A DNA stretch of 64,000 nt from an uncultured Acetatifactor sp. (GCA_910586835.1 CAJUJU010000002.1:1-64000), one strand, 5' to 3'; positions 33,165-42,260 are shown, counted from the first letter of the stretch. Numbers and translations: made by a program. Notes: generated from the sequence alone by a model not told the origin.

Positions 33165-35279
33165 ATGGTTGTTTGGTTGATATACACGGGTATTCTGTTT
33201 TATATGGAAATGGTTTTTCACCTGAGGTTTTTTGGATTTCAGGGAGGGAATCCTCTGTTTCCGCTTGGGCTGCTTTTGCTGGTGACCTCCCTACAGGCGC
33301 TGGTTACCGGTTGGTTCGGGCCAAGGGGGGCAAAGAGAGCGTTTCGCATCATGATGTGGATACAGTTTCTGATCTTTGCGGTGCAGACAGTATATTTTAC
33401 GATTTTCAGACAGCCGCTGCAGCTGGCGGCGATGCTTGTGGGAGGACAGGATGCCCTGACAAATTACTGGAGGGAAGCTCTGGCAGGATTCCTCAAGGCT
33501 GTTCCGGTGCTGCTGCTGCTTGCGCTGCCGATTCTGGTATCGGAGGTGCTTTGGAAGCTGAAGAGGTGGAGGCTTCGCGAGCTGGAGGGGATACAGAAGC
33601 TGCGTCTGGGTCTCAGCGCGTGGATGCTGCTGCTGTACTGCATCTGCTGTATTTTGATCGGAGATATGGCGGGCGCAGATTATTCGGAGGAGTACCAGGA
33701 GTATTATGATCCGGAGACCGTCATGCGGAATATGGGCGTGATAGCCATGGTGCAGAGAGACGGTTTTTATGAACTTTCCAATCTTTTTCACAGGGAGGAT
33801 GCCATACCTGCGGAGGGAACCACCGTGGTACAGGATTTGCCGCAGCAGAATGAACCGCCCGGGAAGGAAGCGGGAGAACTGGAGCCTGTGGATCTGACGG
33901 ACGAGCGCACGGAGGACTCCGCAGAGCAGCCGCCGGAACCGGACGTTACCCCGGAACCGGAACCGGAGGAGCCGGATACCTCGCCCCATGCATGGGATAT
34001 CGATTTGGAAAAGCTGGGGGCATTGTCCGGAGATAACAAGGAGACCACATGGCTGGCGGATTATATTGCGGGTCAGACGCCTACCAACCGCAATGAGTAC
34101 ACGGGAATGTTTGAAGGGTATAATCTGATCTTCCTGACGGCGGAGGGTTTTTCCACCTATGCCATACGGGAGGATTTGACCCCTACGCTTTATAAGATGG
34201 TCAATTCCTCTTTTGTATTTCCGAACTACTATGTTCCGCTCTGGCAGACCAGTACCAGCGACGGGGAATATGTGAACTGTACCGGTCTGATTCCGGACGG
34301 CCAGTTCAGCATGAGAAAGAGCTCATCCATCAATATGGCGTACAGCCTGCCCCGGTTTTTTGCTTCGGAGGGAGTCTACTGCAGGGCATATCACAACAAT
34401 ACGCTGTCCTACTATGACAGGCATTTGTCCCACCCGAACCTGGGCTATGATTTTAAGGCATCCAAGCTGGGGGGATTGTCCCAGGAGGAGTGGGGGAGTC
34501 AGATATTCCCCATTGAAAATCCAAACGCGTGGCCCCAGTCCGACTATGAGATGATGCAGGCAACCATTCCTGAGTATATCAACGACGAAAGATTTCATGT
34601 GTACTACATGACTGTGTCAGGGCATATGAATTACAATTTTTCCGGCAATCAGATGTCCTCCAGAAACAAAGAAGCCGTTGCCGGGTTGGATATGTCGGAA
34701 AATGCCCGGGCTTATATTGCCTGTCACATTGAGCTGGATAAGGCGCTGGCTTATCTGCTGGAGCAGCTGGAGCAGGCCGGGAAGCTGGATAATACGGTGA
34801 TCTGTCTGAGTGCCGATCATTATCCCTACGGCATGAGTCAGGAGGAGTATGAGGAGCTGGCGGGAAAGAGCCTGTCATCGGACATGGATCTGTTCCGAAA
34901 CAGTCTGATCCTGTGGAACGGGGGCATGCAGGAGCCCGTGGTGGTGGATAAGGCATGCTGTTCCGTAGATTTGCTGCCCACGCTTCTGAATCTGTTCGGC
35001 TTTGACTATGATTCCAGAATGTATGCGGGGAGAGACATTTTCTCTGCGGAAGAGGGTCTGGTGATCTTTAACGACAAGAGCTTTGTGACGGACACGGTGG
35101 CATATAATAAAAAGCAAAAGACCACTGCCTGGCGGACGGAGATTTCGGAGGAGGAGCAGGACGCCTATATGGACAGAGTAAAGCAGGACGTGAAGAACAG
35201 ATATCTGTTCAGCGCGTATATACTGCGGAATAATTACTATGATATTATCCGCCAGTGCGTGCCGGGCAGCGAGGAATGA
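33165..35279 (+). CDS. LTA-synthase-like membrane sulfatase-fold enzyme
   Basis: Membrane phosphoglycerol transferase of the LtaS type (704 residues). There are five N-terminal helices (to about residue 170), then an acidic, Pro-rich linker (EPDVTPEPEPEEPD), then an alkaline-phosphatase-fold domain outside the cell. The nucleophile threonine is T364 in TSTSDGEY and metal ligands include D551-H552 in LSADHYPYG; TVSGHMNYNF is also characteristic. It would transfer glycerol phosphate to teichoic acid or related glycans. The linker between membrane part and catalytic part is longer than in classical LtaS. It lies 107 bp behind murT-gatD, forming a cell-envelope cluster. Confidence 0.87.
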   Translation: MVVWLIYTGILFYMEMVFHLRFFGFQGGNPLFPLGLLLLVTSLQALVTGWFGPRGAKRAFRIMMWIQFLIFAVQTVYFTIFRQPLQLAAMLVGGQDALTNYWREALAGFLKAVPVLLLLALPILVSEVLWKLKRWRLRELEGIQKLRLGLSAWMLLLYCICCILIGDMAGADYSEEYQEYYDPETVMRNMGVIAMVQRDGFYELSNLFHREDAIPAEGTTVVQDLPQQNEPPGKEAGELEPVDLTDERTEDSAEQPPEPDVTPEPEPEEPDTSPHAWDIDLEKLGALSGDNKETTWLADYIAGQTPTNRNEYTGMFEGYNLIFLTAEGFSTYAIREDLTPTLYKMVNSSFVFPNYYVPLWQTSTSDGEYVNCTGLIPDGQFSMRKSSSINMAYSLPRFFASEGVYCRAYHNNTLSYYDRHLSHPNLGYDFKASKLGGLSQEEWGSQIFPIENPNAWPQSDYEMMQATIPEYINDERFHVYYMTVSGHMNYNFSGNQMSSRNKEAVAGLDMSENARAYIACHIELDKALAYLLEQLEQAGKLDNTVICLSADHYPYGMSQEEYEELAGKSLSSDMDLFRNSLILWNGGMQEPVVVDKACCSVDLLPTLLNLFGFDYDSRMYAGRDIFSAEEGLVIFNDKSFVTDTVAYNKKQKTTAWRTEISEEEQDAYMDRVKQDVKNRYLFSAYILRNNYYDIIRQCVPGSEE

Positions 35280-35428
35280 GGCCGCACATTATCGTGCGTT
35301 AATATGCAGATCTTTTTCTTTTCGTTCGGCGGTTTTTTTGGTAGAATAAGATCACCGGATGAGAAAAGGGCTTCCGCAGAACGATGCGGGAGAAACAAAA
35401 ACAGGTTGTAAGGAAAGAGAGGAAAAGC

Positions 35429-35614
35429 ATGGATAAGAGATTATACAAATCAGACACAAATCTGAAAATTGCAGGAGTGTGTGGAGGAATCGGAGAATTT
35501 TTCAACATTGATCCTACTTTGATCCGCCTTGCATGGATTATCTTCTGTTTTGCCGGAGGGAGCGGTATTCTTGCCTATATCATTGCAGCGCTGGTAATAC
35601 CCAGCCGCAGATAA
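35429..35614 (+). CDS. PspC-domain small membrane protein
   Basis: A 61-residue protein that is almost entirely a PspC domain: KRLYKSDTNLKIAGVCGGIGEFFNIDPTLIRL followed by one long hydrophobic helix (AWIIFCFAGGSGILAYIIAALVI). PspC proteins are linked to membrane stress responses. The ATG at 35429 follows GAGAGGAAAAGC; a longer frame from 35384 is unlikely. A terminator follows directly. Confidence 0.9.
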   Translation: MDKRLYKSDTNLKIAGVCGGIGEFFNIDPTLIRLAWIIFCFAGGSGILAYIIAALVIPSRR

Positions 35615-35638
35615 CGCATTTGTAAAGAATTTCCTGAG

Positions 35639-35678
35639 AGACTGTCGTTTTGAGTGTTCGGAACGGCAGTCTTTTTTT
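35639..35678 (+). terminator. Intrinsic terminator after PspC gene
   Basis: An 11-bp stem (AGACTGTCGTT 35639-35649 with AACGGCAGTCT 35662-35672, one G-T pair) is followed by seven T residues. Confidence 0.88.
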
Positions 35679-35725
35679 GTGTGCGGATTTTCTTTCTGTA
35701 ACGGTCGTTTTTTGTAATGTTCTGA

Positions 35726-35754
35726 TTGACAGGGAGTGTACGATATGATACGAT
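35726..35754 (+). promoter_or_regulatory. Promoter of the 35819/36318 gene pair
   Basis: TTGACA (35726-35731) and TACGAT (35749-35754) with a 17-bp spacer, 65 bp before the ATG at 35819. Confidence 0.6.
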
Positions 35755-35818
35755 AAAGTACCGGATAAAATACATTTTCTTAATTTTACGCAATACCATG
35801 CGGGAATGGAGAGGAAAA

Positions 35819-36298
35819 ATGAAAGTAGAATTGACATCGATTTTAAACTTGGATAAAATTAGTGTATCAGGAATGACTGTTCCGAAACCGGAGAAGCTGG
35901 AATACTATGAAAGATATTTTTTGGAGGAAGGGCGCTTTGCCAGCGATGTGATTGTGGACGAGGCCTGGAACCTTCGCACAGGTTATGTGAGCTATCTGCT
36001 TGCCAGAAAATACGGGGTGCGGCCGCAGATATTTGAGATTCGTGCCGCCTGCCCCATCGCAAAGGTGGTGAGCGGGAAATATGTGCGGTATACGGCGTGG
36101 GAATGGAACGCCGGGGGGTCAAGGCGGAATTCGTGGGTTTATGCTTTGAAGGAGCCTGTGGTTCCCGGAGATATTCTTCGTGTGGAGGCGGGCATGGGAA
36201 CGGCTTATATGCTGGTGGAAAAGGTGGAGCATGCGGCTGCAGCGGACTGCGCCCACATGCAGAAAGCCCTGAAGCATATCAGAAAGAGAAAAAAGTGA
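35819..36298 (+). CDS. Unknown 159-residue protein paired with XRE regulator
   Basis: Soluble protein without a family I can name with confidence (possibly DUF5839-like). The first half has DVIVDEAWNLRTGYVSYLLARKYGV, the second KYVRYTAWEWNAG and EPVVPGDILRVEAGMGTAYMLVEKVEH, which reads as a small beta barrel. The C-terminal tail is strongly basic (KALKHIRKRKK), suggesting nucleic acid contact. Start 35819 follows GAGAGGAAA. The XRE gene begins 19 bp downstream and they likely share the promoter at 35726. A toxin-antitoxin-like or regulator-cofactor pair is possible but unproven. Confidence 0.65.
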   Translation: MKVELTSILNLDKISVSGMTVPKPEKLEYYERYFLEEGRFASDVIVDEAWNLRTGYVSYLLARKYGVRPQIFEIRAACPIAKVVSGKYVRYTAWEWNAGGSRRNSWVYALKEPVVPGDILRVEAGMGTAYMLVEKVEHAAAADCAHMQKALKHIRKRKK

Positions 36299-36317
36299 GG
36301 GAGAATGGAGACAAGAC

Positions 36318-36605
36318 ATGAGAAGAGCAATGGATTATGTGTTTACTGTGGACAATGAGGAGATTCTGATCGAGGGACTGCAGAAGGAGACCCGGACACA
36401 GGTGATCAAGCAGTATTCGAAGTGCCGCAAGGACAAGAAAATGACCCAGGAGAAGCTGGCCAAGCTGTCGGGTATTTCCCGTCCCAATATCACCAGGTTT
36501 GAGAGCGGATATTATAATCCTTCTCTGGAGATGCTGGTGCGTATTGCAGCGGCAATGGATATGGCCATTGAACTGAAGCTTGTGCCCAAGGAGAACGAGG
36601 CATAA
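36318..36605 (+). CDS. XRE-family helix-turn-helix protein
   Basis: A 95-residue DNA-binding protein. Residues 27-85 are a Cro/C1-type helix-turn-helix (SKCRKDKKMTQEKLAKLSGI then SRPNITRFESGYYNPSLEML). The first 25 residues (MDYVFTVDNEEILIEGLQKE) are an extra acidic segment that may contact a partner. It follows the 159-residue gene by 19 bp. The stop codon overlaps the T-tract of the dispersed element on the other strand. Confidence 0.85.
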   Translation: MRRAMDYVFTVDNEEILIEGLQKETRTQVIKQYSKCRKDKKMTQEKLAKLSGISRPNITRFESGYYNPSLEMLVRIAAAMDMAIELKLVPKENEA

Positions 36606-36651
36606 AAAATTGCCTCTTGGAGGTAATTTCAGCCACGACGTAATTTCCTAT
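36604..36651 (-). repeat. Dispersed element copy 2: conserved block plus terminator
   Basis: On the minus strand GGAAATTACGTCGTGG (36648-36633) is followed by CTGAAATT, a hairpin (AATTACCTC with GAGGCAATT) and six T residues. The first 27 bases of this copy, from 36651, are identical to copy 3 at 42387. No minus-strand gene lies directly upstream; the region 36652-36751 is intergenic. Confidence 0.6.
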
Positions 36652-36751
36652 AAGATTAAAATAAGAATTCTTTAAGAAAATGTACCGCCGGATTTCAATA
36701 TTTGTATGGTAGACTGTACCTGTTCATTATATAAGGAAAGAGAGGTACAAT

Positions 36752-37357
36752 ATGTTTACCATAAAAGAGGCGGAAGAAGAACTGAAGCTTGCCGCGTCCA
36801 TGAACCCGGGGCGGTGGGTGGATCATAGCAGAGTTACAGCCGAAAGCGCCAGGCTGATTGCGGCAAAAACGGAAGAGCTGGACGCTGAGAAGGCCTACTG
36901 CATGGGACTGCTGCACGATATCGGGCGGCGGGTGGGAGTTGTGGCTGTGCGGCATATCCTGGAGGGGTTTTATTATATGACCGACATGGGGCAGCCGGAG
37001 ATCGCCCGCATCTGTCTGACTCATTCCTTCCCGGGAAAAGACGGCAATACATATTTTGGCAGCTATGACTGCACGGAGGAAGAGAAGATCTTCCTGGAAA
37101 AGTATATTGACAGAGCGGAGTATGACGATTACGACAGGTTGATTCAGTTATGCGACGCTATCTCTCTGCCCGGCGGAGCCTGCATCATGGAGAAACGCCT
37201 GGTGGATGTGGCACTGCGCTATGGCCTGCCTCCTTTTACGTTGGATAAGTGGAAGGCCTGCATGGAGAATAAGAAATTTTTTGACGGACTTTGCGGGTGC
37301 AATATCTATACGCTGCTTCCCAATGTCATGGAGAATTCTTACGGGAATCTGATCTGA
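36752..37357 (+). CDS. HD-domain hydrolase
   Basis: A 201-residue HD-superfamily protein. Ligand-type residues are H25 in WVDHSRVTAESARLIA and H55-D56 in GLLHDIGRR; later H91 lies in CLTHSFPG and D132 in LIQLCDAIS. The layout resembles small HD hydrolases acting on nucleotides or other phosphates; the substrate is unknown. A GGAAAGAGAGG ribosome site precedes the ATG. It is preceded by a TATGGTAGACT element that may be an extended -10. Confidence 0.83.
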   Translation: MFTIKEAEEELKLAASMNPGRWVDHSRVTAESARLIAAKTEELDAEKAYCMGLLHDIGRRVGVVAVRHILEGFYYMTDMGQPEIARICLTHSFPGKDGNTYFGSYDCTEEEKIFLEKYIDRAEYDDYDRLIQLCDAISLPGGACIMEKRLVDVALRYGLPPFTLDKWKACMENKKFFDGLCGCNIYTLLPNVMENSYGNLI

Positions 37358-37458
37358 GTCATACTTGTGAATGGGCGTTAAAATCGGATCCGGCCGCAGT
37401 TTTGCAGCGGGATCTGAGTAAAATGTCTGAATTGCGGCTGAACAGGGTGCGCTGTTAA

Positions 37459-37701
37459 TCAGCAGGCAGGCTCCGGCTGAAGGAAGAAGGTCAGGGAGGC
37501 GTAGTCCTCCTCGCGGACACAGATAATCTGTGCATTTTCCAAAAGCCCGGGATTACAGACAATGGAGACAAGTATATATTGAGAAAGTAAGGATTTCAGA
37601 TTTAAGATGTCTCCGTCGGCGGAGTGAAAAAAGACATCACCGGCGCATTTTGCGGTTGCGTCCAGAAAAGCGGCCATATCAACATGTTCTTTTAATTTCA
37701 A
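37459..37701 (-). CDS. Small HPr-like hypothetical protein with TTG start
   Basis: An 80-residue acidic protein whose layout (KLKEHVDMAAFLDATAKCAGDVFFHSADGDILNLKSLLSQYIL) recalls the HPr fold used in Clostridia for small regulatory proteins. The usual phospho-histidine motif is absent, so phosphotransfer is unlikely. The start is inferred as TTG at 37701 because GGGGGTGG lies five bases upstream; the longer open frame to 37827 crosses a likely promoter (TTTTCA, 17 bp, TAAAAT). Function unknown. Confidence 0.55.
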   Translation of the reverse strand: MKLKEHVDMAAFLDATAKCAGDVFFHSADGDILNLKSLLSQYILVSIVCNPGLLENAQIICVREEDYASLTFFLQPEPAC

Positions 37702-37982
37702 AATTACCACCCCCAATGTGCTGAATAAATATATTTTAGCACATTGGGAATGGAATGAAAAGTTTTTTCTTGTGCTGTTTATGCCAAAAAGAGGCGATTT
37801 TGGCAATTTTTTCGGCATTTTAGACAAAACAGCGGATGCTTTGAGTTTTTTTGAAAAGCAGAAAAGGCCGGTCGGCTGCGGGAGAAACAGCAGTAGGAAT
37901 AACGATGAATTGATAAAAATATATATTTGGTAAATTTAATTAATTATGGTATAAATTTTATCTTAAAACTTTGTCGAAAAAA

Positions 37983-38011
37983 TAGACAAAATGGAAACTA
38001 AGAGCTAAAAT
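37983..38011 (+). promoter_or_regulatory. Promoter of DUF3048 lipoprotein
   Basis: TAGACA (37983-37988) and TAAAAT (38006-38011) with a 17-bp spacer, 36 bp before the ATG. An inverted repeat TTTGTC/GACAAA overlaps the -35. Confidence 0.55.
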
Positions 38012-38046
38012 AGAAAAGAAAAATATTTTTTGGAAAGGAATTCCCT

Positions 38047-39228
38047 ATGAAAAAGAAATTAGTAGCAGCATTGGTGATAGCAATGACCATGTGTATTTTT
38101 ACCGGATGCGGCGGCGATGACGGAGACTCATCGTCACCTGTATCTGCGTTGGATCCGCAGCCGATCGGGAGCGAGCAGCCGGACACGACAGACCCCGTGG
38201 GCGGATCCGATGTGGAATCTTCAGATGAGTCAAGTGAACCGTCTGAGGAAGAAAACCACGACAACATGTATCGCAGCGAGATCACAAACGAGTGGATCGA
38301 CGAGAGCCTGCGGGATCAGCGTCCCATTGCCGTTATGGTGGATAACGAAAAGGTAGCGCTTCCCCATTTCGGACTGACAGAGGCAGATGTGGTGTATGAG
38401 ATCATGAACAGCACTGCCAACGGAAGGATTACCCGTTTTATGGCTATTGTGAAGGACTGGGGAAGTATCACGCAGTTTGGAAGCATCAGAAGTGCCCGTC
38501 CTACCAATTTTATGCTTGCTTCGGAGTGGAATGCGGTGCTCTGTCACGACGGTGGCCCTTTCTATATCGACGATTGGGTAAAAAAGAGCTATTCTGCCAA
38601 CCTGAGCGGTGGTTTTGCCCGGTTTGACAACGGCAAAAAGACAGAATATACAGAGTATCTGACCTATGATACCTATACCAATACTTCCAAGAACAAAACA
38701 TATGACGGTCTGAAGCAGCGTTTTGAAAAGTCAAAGTACAGCACGGAGTATAACAGCTACTACGAGGGACCGCATTTCAAGTTTGCAGGAGAGGAAATTG
38801 ACTTTGCGGACAGAAGCGATGCGAAAACGGCGGTGAATGTCGAGCTGCCCTTCCCTCATAACAGATCCACGTTAAAGTACAACGAGGAGACGGGAACCTA
38901 CGACTATTATGAGTATGGCGCCGCTCATCTGGATCCTCTGCATGATAATGCACAGCTGACCTTTAAGAATGTGCTGCTGCAGAACACAACATTTTCAGAG
39001 TTGGATCAGAATGGTTACATGATCTATAATGCCATTGACACCAGCAAGCGCAGCGGGTATTATATGACAAACGGAAAAGCCATTGAGATATATTGGATGA
39101 AGTCCAGCGAGAGTGGTATCACTGTTTACTATGACAAGAAGACCGGAGAAGAGATTGAGATCAATACGGGTAAGACTTACATCTCCCTTGTGCCTTCCGA
39201 CGGTTGGTCAGATCTTGTTATAGAATAA
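38047..39228 (+). CDS. DUF3048-domain lipoprotein (YerB-like)
   Basis: Exported lipoprotein of 393 residues: lipobox FTGC, an acidic Ser/Glu linker to about residue 75, then the DUF3048 N-terminal domain (RPIAVMVDNEKVALPHFGLTEADVVYE, RITRFMAI, IGSIRSARP-like FGSIRSARPTNF) and the C-terminal DUF3048 part (LTFKNVLLQNT, GKAIEIYWMK, NTGKTYISLVPSDGW). The Bacillus relative YerB has no firm function. A GGAAAGGAA ribosome site precedes the ATG. Monocistronic, with its own promoter. Confidence 0.92.
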   Translation: MKKKLVAALVIAMTMCIFTGCGGDDGDSSSPVSALDPQPIGSEQPDTTDPVGGSDVESSDESSEPSEEENHDNMYRSEITNEWIDESLRDQRPIAVMVDNEKVALPHFGLTEADVVYEIMNSTANGRITRFMAIVKDWGSITQFGSIRSARPTNFMLASEWNAVLCHDGGPFYIDDWVKKSYSANLSGGFARFDNGKKTEYTEYLTYDTYTNTSKNKTYDGLKQRFEKSKYSTEYNSYYEGPHFKFAGEEIDFADRSDAKTAVNVELPFPHNRSTLKYNEETGTYDYYEYGAAHLDPLHDNAQLTFKNVLLQNTTFSELDQNGYMIYNAIDTSKRSGYYMTNGKAIEIYWMKSSESGITVYYDKKTGEEIEINTGKTYISLVPSDGWSDLVIE

Positions 39229-39262
39229 AAAAACTGTATTTTTAATAAGATTAGTTAATTTA

Positions 39263-39355
39263 AAAGCGGATACCGCAGATATTTTGTTGTACAATAATGC
39301 TGTCAAAGAGAGAAAAATTGACAGGGAGTGTACACAAAATGAAGGTATCCGCTTT
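39263..39355 (+). repeat. 12-bp inverted repeat spanning MATE leader and first codons
   Basis: AAAGCGGATACC (39263-39274) is exactly complementary to GGTATCCGCTTT (39344-39355), which covers codons 2-6 of the MATE gene. If both arms are transcribed the start codon and ribosome site lie in the loop beside the stem. A TACAAT element at 39290-39295 lacks a matching -35. Confidence 0.5.
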
Positions 39356-40736
39356 AAAAAACCAGGAACAGATCTTGAGGGGCAGTCTGTGGAGAGCAGT
39401 GCTTGCCCTGGCCATTCCTGTGATTATCAACAGTTTTTTGCAGACCATGTACAATCTGACCGATACCTACTGGCTGGGGAAGCTGGGTACGGAGCAGCTT
39501 GCGGCAATCAATCTTGTCTCACCGGTGCAGAGCATCATTATCAATTTCGGTTCCGGAATCACCATGGCGGGTTCTGTGTTGATTGCTCAATATATCGGCG
39601 CAGGGGAGAAAAAGAATGCAAAGGGTATGGCCAACCAGATTTTTATGTGTGCCATGTGTTTTGCGGCAGTCTGTGCGACGCTGTGTTTTCTGTTTACCCC
39701 CGGGATTGTGGGTTGGCTGAAGGCGGATGGAGAGACTTTTTCCCATGCGGTGATGTATCTGCGGGTAGTAGTATGGGATATGCCTTTTCTGTATATGGTG
39801 AATATTTTTTCCGCAGTACATCAGTCTCAGGGGGATACCCTGACGCCCATGTTCCTGAATCTGGGCGGAATACTGCTGAACATGATACTGGATCCCACGC
39901 TGATTGTAGCCTGCGGTATGGGAGTGGCGGGTGCGGCGCTGGCTACTTTGCTGGCAAAGATGGTGCCTGCGGGGGTTGCTTTTTTCCTGCTGACCCGGAA
40001 GGGAAACGGGATTGAGCTTGACAGGCGATATATGCGCTTTGAGAAAGAGAAGCTGAAGTTGATCTTGAAGATCGGACTTCCCACGGCCATAGGGGGCAGT
40101 ACCATGCAGCTTGGCTTTCTGCTGATGAGCAGAAACGTGTTTGCTTACGGAAACCAGGCCATGGCGGCATATGGTATCGGGAACAGAGTGAACGGCTTGA
40201 TTACGCTGCCCACAAACGGAATCGGATCCGCGGTTGCCACCATCGTGGGGCAGAATATGGGTGCAGGCCAGAAGGACAGGGCGGACAGGGGATATCGGAT
40301 CTCCATGGGCATTTCCATCGTCATGTTGATTGCAGGCGGCATGATTCTGTCCAGAGACTTTATCTCCAGGGCTGTTGTGAGTATTTTTTCCGACGACGGA
40401 GAGGTAATTGCCATGGCGGCGGACTTTCTGAGTATCATGGCATTCTGGTGTTTCACCAACGGGGTATATAATTCTACCATCGGGCTGTTCAACGGGACAG
40501 GACATACAGAGGTGACCGTTGCAGTGGAAGCCTCAAGGCTGTGGGTATTTCGTTTCCTGACCCTGTGGTTCTGTGAGAGCATCCTTCATATGGGGGTGCG
40601 CAGTATATGGTATTCCGTGGTGGTCAGCAACGGCATTTCCTCTGTGATATTATTGATATTGTACTTTACGGGCATCTGGAAAAAATCCAAAATTAAGGTA
40701 GGAGCTGGGAACCATAAAGAAGAGCGGACATCATAA
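39339..40736 (+). CDS. MATE-family efflux transporter
   Basis: A 465-residue multidrug/Na+ antiporter with twelve hydrophobic segments in two homologous halves. Family signatures include FLQTMYNLTDTYWLGKLG near the N-terminus and FAYGNQAMAAYGIGNRVNGLITLPTNGIGSA at the start of the second half. ATG 39339 follows GGGAG by ten bases; the frame is open upstream into the leader. Drug, metabolite or cation substrate unknown. The next gene starts 7 bp later. Confidence 0.9.
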   Translation: MKVSALKNQEQILRGSLWRAVLALAIPVIINSFLQTMYNLTDTYWLGKLGTEQLAAINLVSPVQSIIINFGSGITMAGSVLIAQYIGAGEKKNAKGMANQIFMCAMCFAAVCATLCFLFTPGIVGWLKADGETFSHAVMYLRVVVWDMPFLYMVNIFSAVHQSQGDTLTPMFLNLGGILLNMILDPTLIVACGMGVAGAALATLLAKMVPAGVAFFLLTRKGNGIELDRRYMRFEKEKLKLILKIGLPTAIGGSTMQLGFLLMSRNVFAYGNQAMAAYGIGNRVNGLITLPTNGIGSAVATIVGQNMGAGQKDRADRGYRISMGISIVMLIAGGMILSRDFISRAVVSIFSDDGEVIAMAADFLSIMAFWCFTNGVYNSTIGLFNGTGHTEVTVAVEASRLWVFRFLTLWFCESILHMGVRSIWYSVVVSNGISSVILLILYFTGIWKKSKIKVGAGNHKEERTS

Positions 40737-40743
40737 ACTGAAG

Positions 40744-41994
40744 ATGAGTATCTGCCTGTTCTGGGCAGTCGTGGCGGCAATTGTTCTGCTGAATGTACTG
40801 GCATGGAACAGCGCTGCTTTCTGTGACTGGTATATAGCCCATATTTTTCCCATATGGGTCAATACCTATGGCAGGCTCACGGGAATTTTTCCGTTTTCCG
40901 TGGGAGAATGGCTGATTGTGGCAGGGCTTCTGCTTGTGGCGGCGGCACTGCTGATCGGGGTGATCTGCGGGATTTTTGGCCTGGTCAGGCTGGGAAAATA
41001 TGTCAGATTCCATATGGCGGGCGGGAAGGCGGAGAGAACGGCTTCATCCCGCAATGGCAGGTTCTTTCGGATTGCGCGGTGCTATTACCGGTTCTTTTCC
41101 TGGACGCTGCTGGCTGTGTGCCTGATCATGACGCTGAACTGTCTGATTCTGTATCATGCGTCAACCTTCTCCGCACATTATTTCGGGGAAGACGACGGGA
41201 GCTACACATCGGTTGAGCTGGTTATCCTGTACAACATGGTGGCGGAGAAGTGCAATGATCTGGCAGAGCAGATAAGGCGCAGCGACGAGGGAGATGCGGT
41301 CTATGTGAGCCCTGACGGAACGGAGATCTGTGTCCGGGACGCAGAGGGATGGTCCGGAGGGCTTGCCCATATGGCGGATGAGGCGGGTGAGCTGATGGCG
41401 CAGCTGGGGGAGCGTTATCCGCAGCTGGCAGGCTGGTATCCCAGGCCCAAGGCCATGCTCTTTTCGGATTTTATGTGCCAGCAGTATATGCAGGGATATT
41501 ATTTTCCCTTTTCCATGGAGGCAAACTACAATGATGTGATGCATATTCTCAATATACCTTCCACCATGTGTCACGAGCTTGCTCATCTGCGGGGATATAT
41601 CTATGAGGATGAGGCGAATTTTATCAGCTACCTGGCCTGTGTGGAGTCAGAGAATGTGTTTTTTCAGTATGCCGGCTATCTGAGTGTGCTGAATTATCTC
41701 TATAATGATGTTTATAAGCTGTGGAAAACCAATCCGGAAGCTTATGAGGAGACGGTTGCTGTGGTACAGCCTGCGGCGATTTCGGAACAGGTGTGGAAGG
41801 ACAATATCTTTGTCTCTGACGAGGAGTGGGACCGTATCAACGGAAAAGCGCTGATTGATACGGAGATCATCGACGCGGCTGCGGACGTGTTTGTTGACAC
41901 AAATCTGAAAGTCAATGGAGTTTCCGACGGCAAAATCAGTTATAACAGGGTAGTCAGGTTACTTTTGCAATATTACAGGAAAAATATTCATTGA
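40744..41994 (+). CDS. DUF3810-family membrane metalloprotease-like protein
   Basis: A 416-residue protein with three N-terminal membrane helices (about residues 3-25, 56-84 and 117-138) and an extracytoplasmic domain carrying a zinc-peptidase motif: H277-E278-x-x-H281 in MCHELAHLRGYIYEDEANF, with E290 the likely third ligand. This matches DUF3810, whose substrate is unknown. The ATG at 40744 has only a poor ribosome site (AAGAAGAGCGG upstream), so expression may depend on coupling to the MATE gene ending 7 bp before it. Confidence 0.82.
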   Translation: MSICLFWAVVAAIVLLNVLAWNSAAFCDWYIAHIFPIWVNTYGRLTGIFPFSVGEWLIVAGLLLVAAALLIGVICGIFGLVRLGKYVRFHMAGGKAERTASSRNGRFFRIARCYYRFFSWTLLAVCLIMTLNCLILYHASTFSAHYFGEDDGSYTSVELVILYNMVAEKCNDLAEQIRRSDEGDAVYVSPDGTEICVRDAEGWSGGLAHMADEAGELMAQLGERYPQLAGWYPRPKAMLFSDFMCQQYMQGYYFPFSMEANYNDVMHILNIPSTMCHELAHLRGYIYEDEANFISYLACVESENVFFQYAGYLSVLNYLYNDVYKLWKTNPEAYEETVAVVQPAAISEQVWKDNIFVSDEEWDRINGKALIDTEIIDAAADVFVDTNLKVNGVSDGKISYNRVVRLLLQYYRKNIH

Positions 41995-41998
41995 GGGG

Positions 41999-42027
41999 TT
42001 GACATTCTGCCTGTTTTGATGTAATAT
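41999..42027 (+). promoter_or_regulatory. Promoter of the three-tRNA cluster
   Basis: TTGACA (41999-42004) and TAATAT (42022-42027) with 17 bp between; a TATAAT overlaps at 42025-42030. It is 34 bp before tRNA-Phe. Confidence 0.65.
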
Positions 42028-42061
42028 AATTTTTGTTGTGGCGCATGGATTTACGTTACAG

Positions 42062-42134
<73 letters not shown>

Positions 42135-42170
42135 TTGTCGCAGGGAAATATTCCGGAGCGATACCGCCAT

Positions 42171-42241
42171 GCAGGTGTAGTTCAGTGGTAGAACACCAGC
42201 CTTCCAAGCTGGATATGTGGGTTCGATTCCCATCACCTGCT
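42171..42241 (+). tRNA. tRNA-Gly (TCC)
   Basis: GCAGGTG pairs with CACCTGC (one mismatch-free stem through 42240), discriminator T. The anticodon TCC is at 42203-42205, with the short D-loop TTCAGTGGTAGAA usual for tRNA-Gly. Confidence 0.95.
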
Positions 42242-42260
42242 TTATTCAGACATAGTATAT

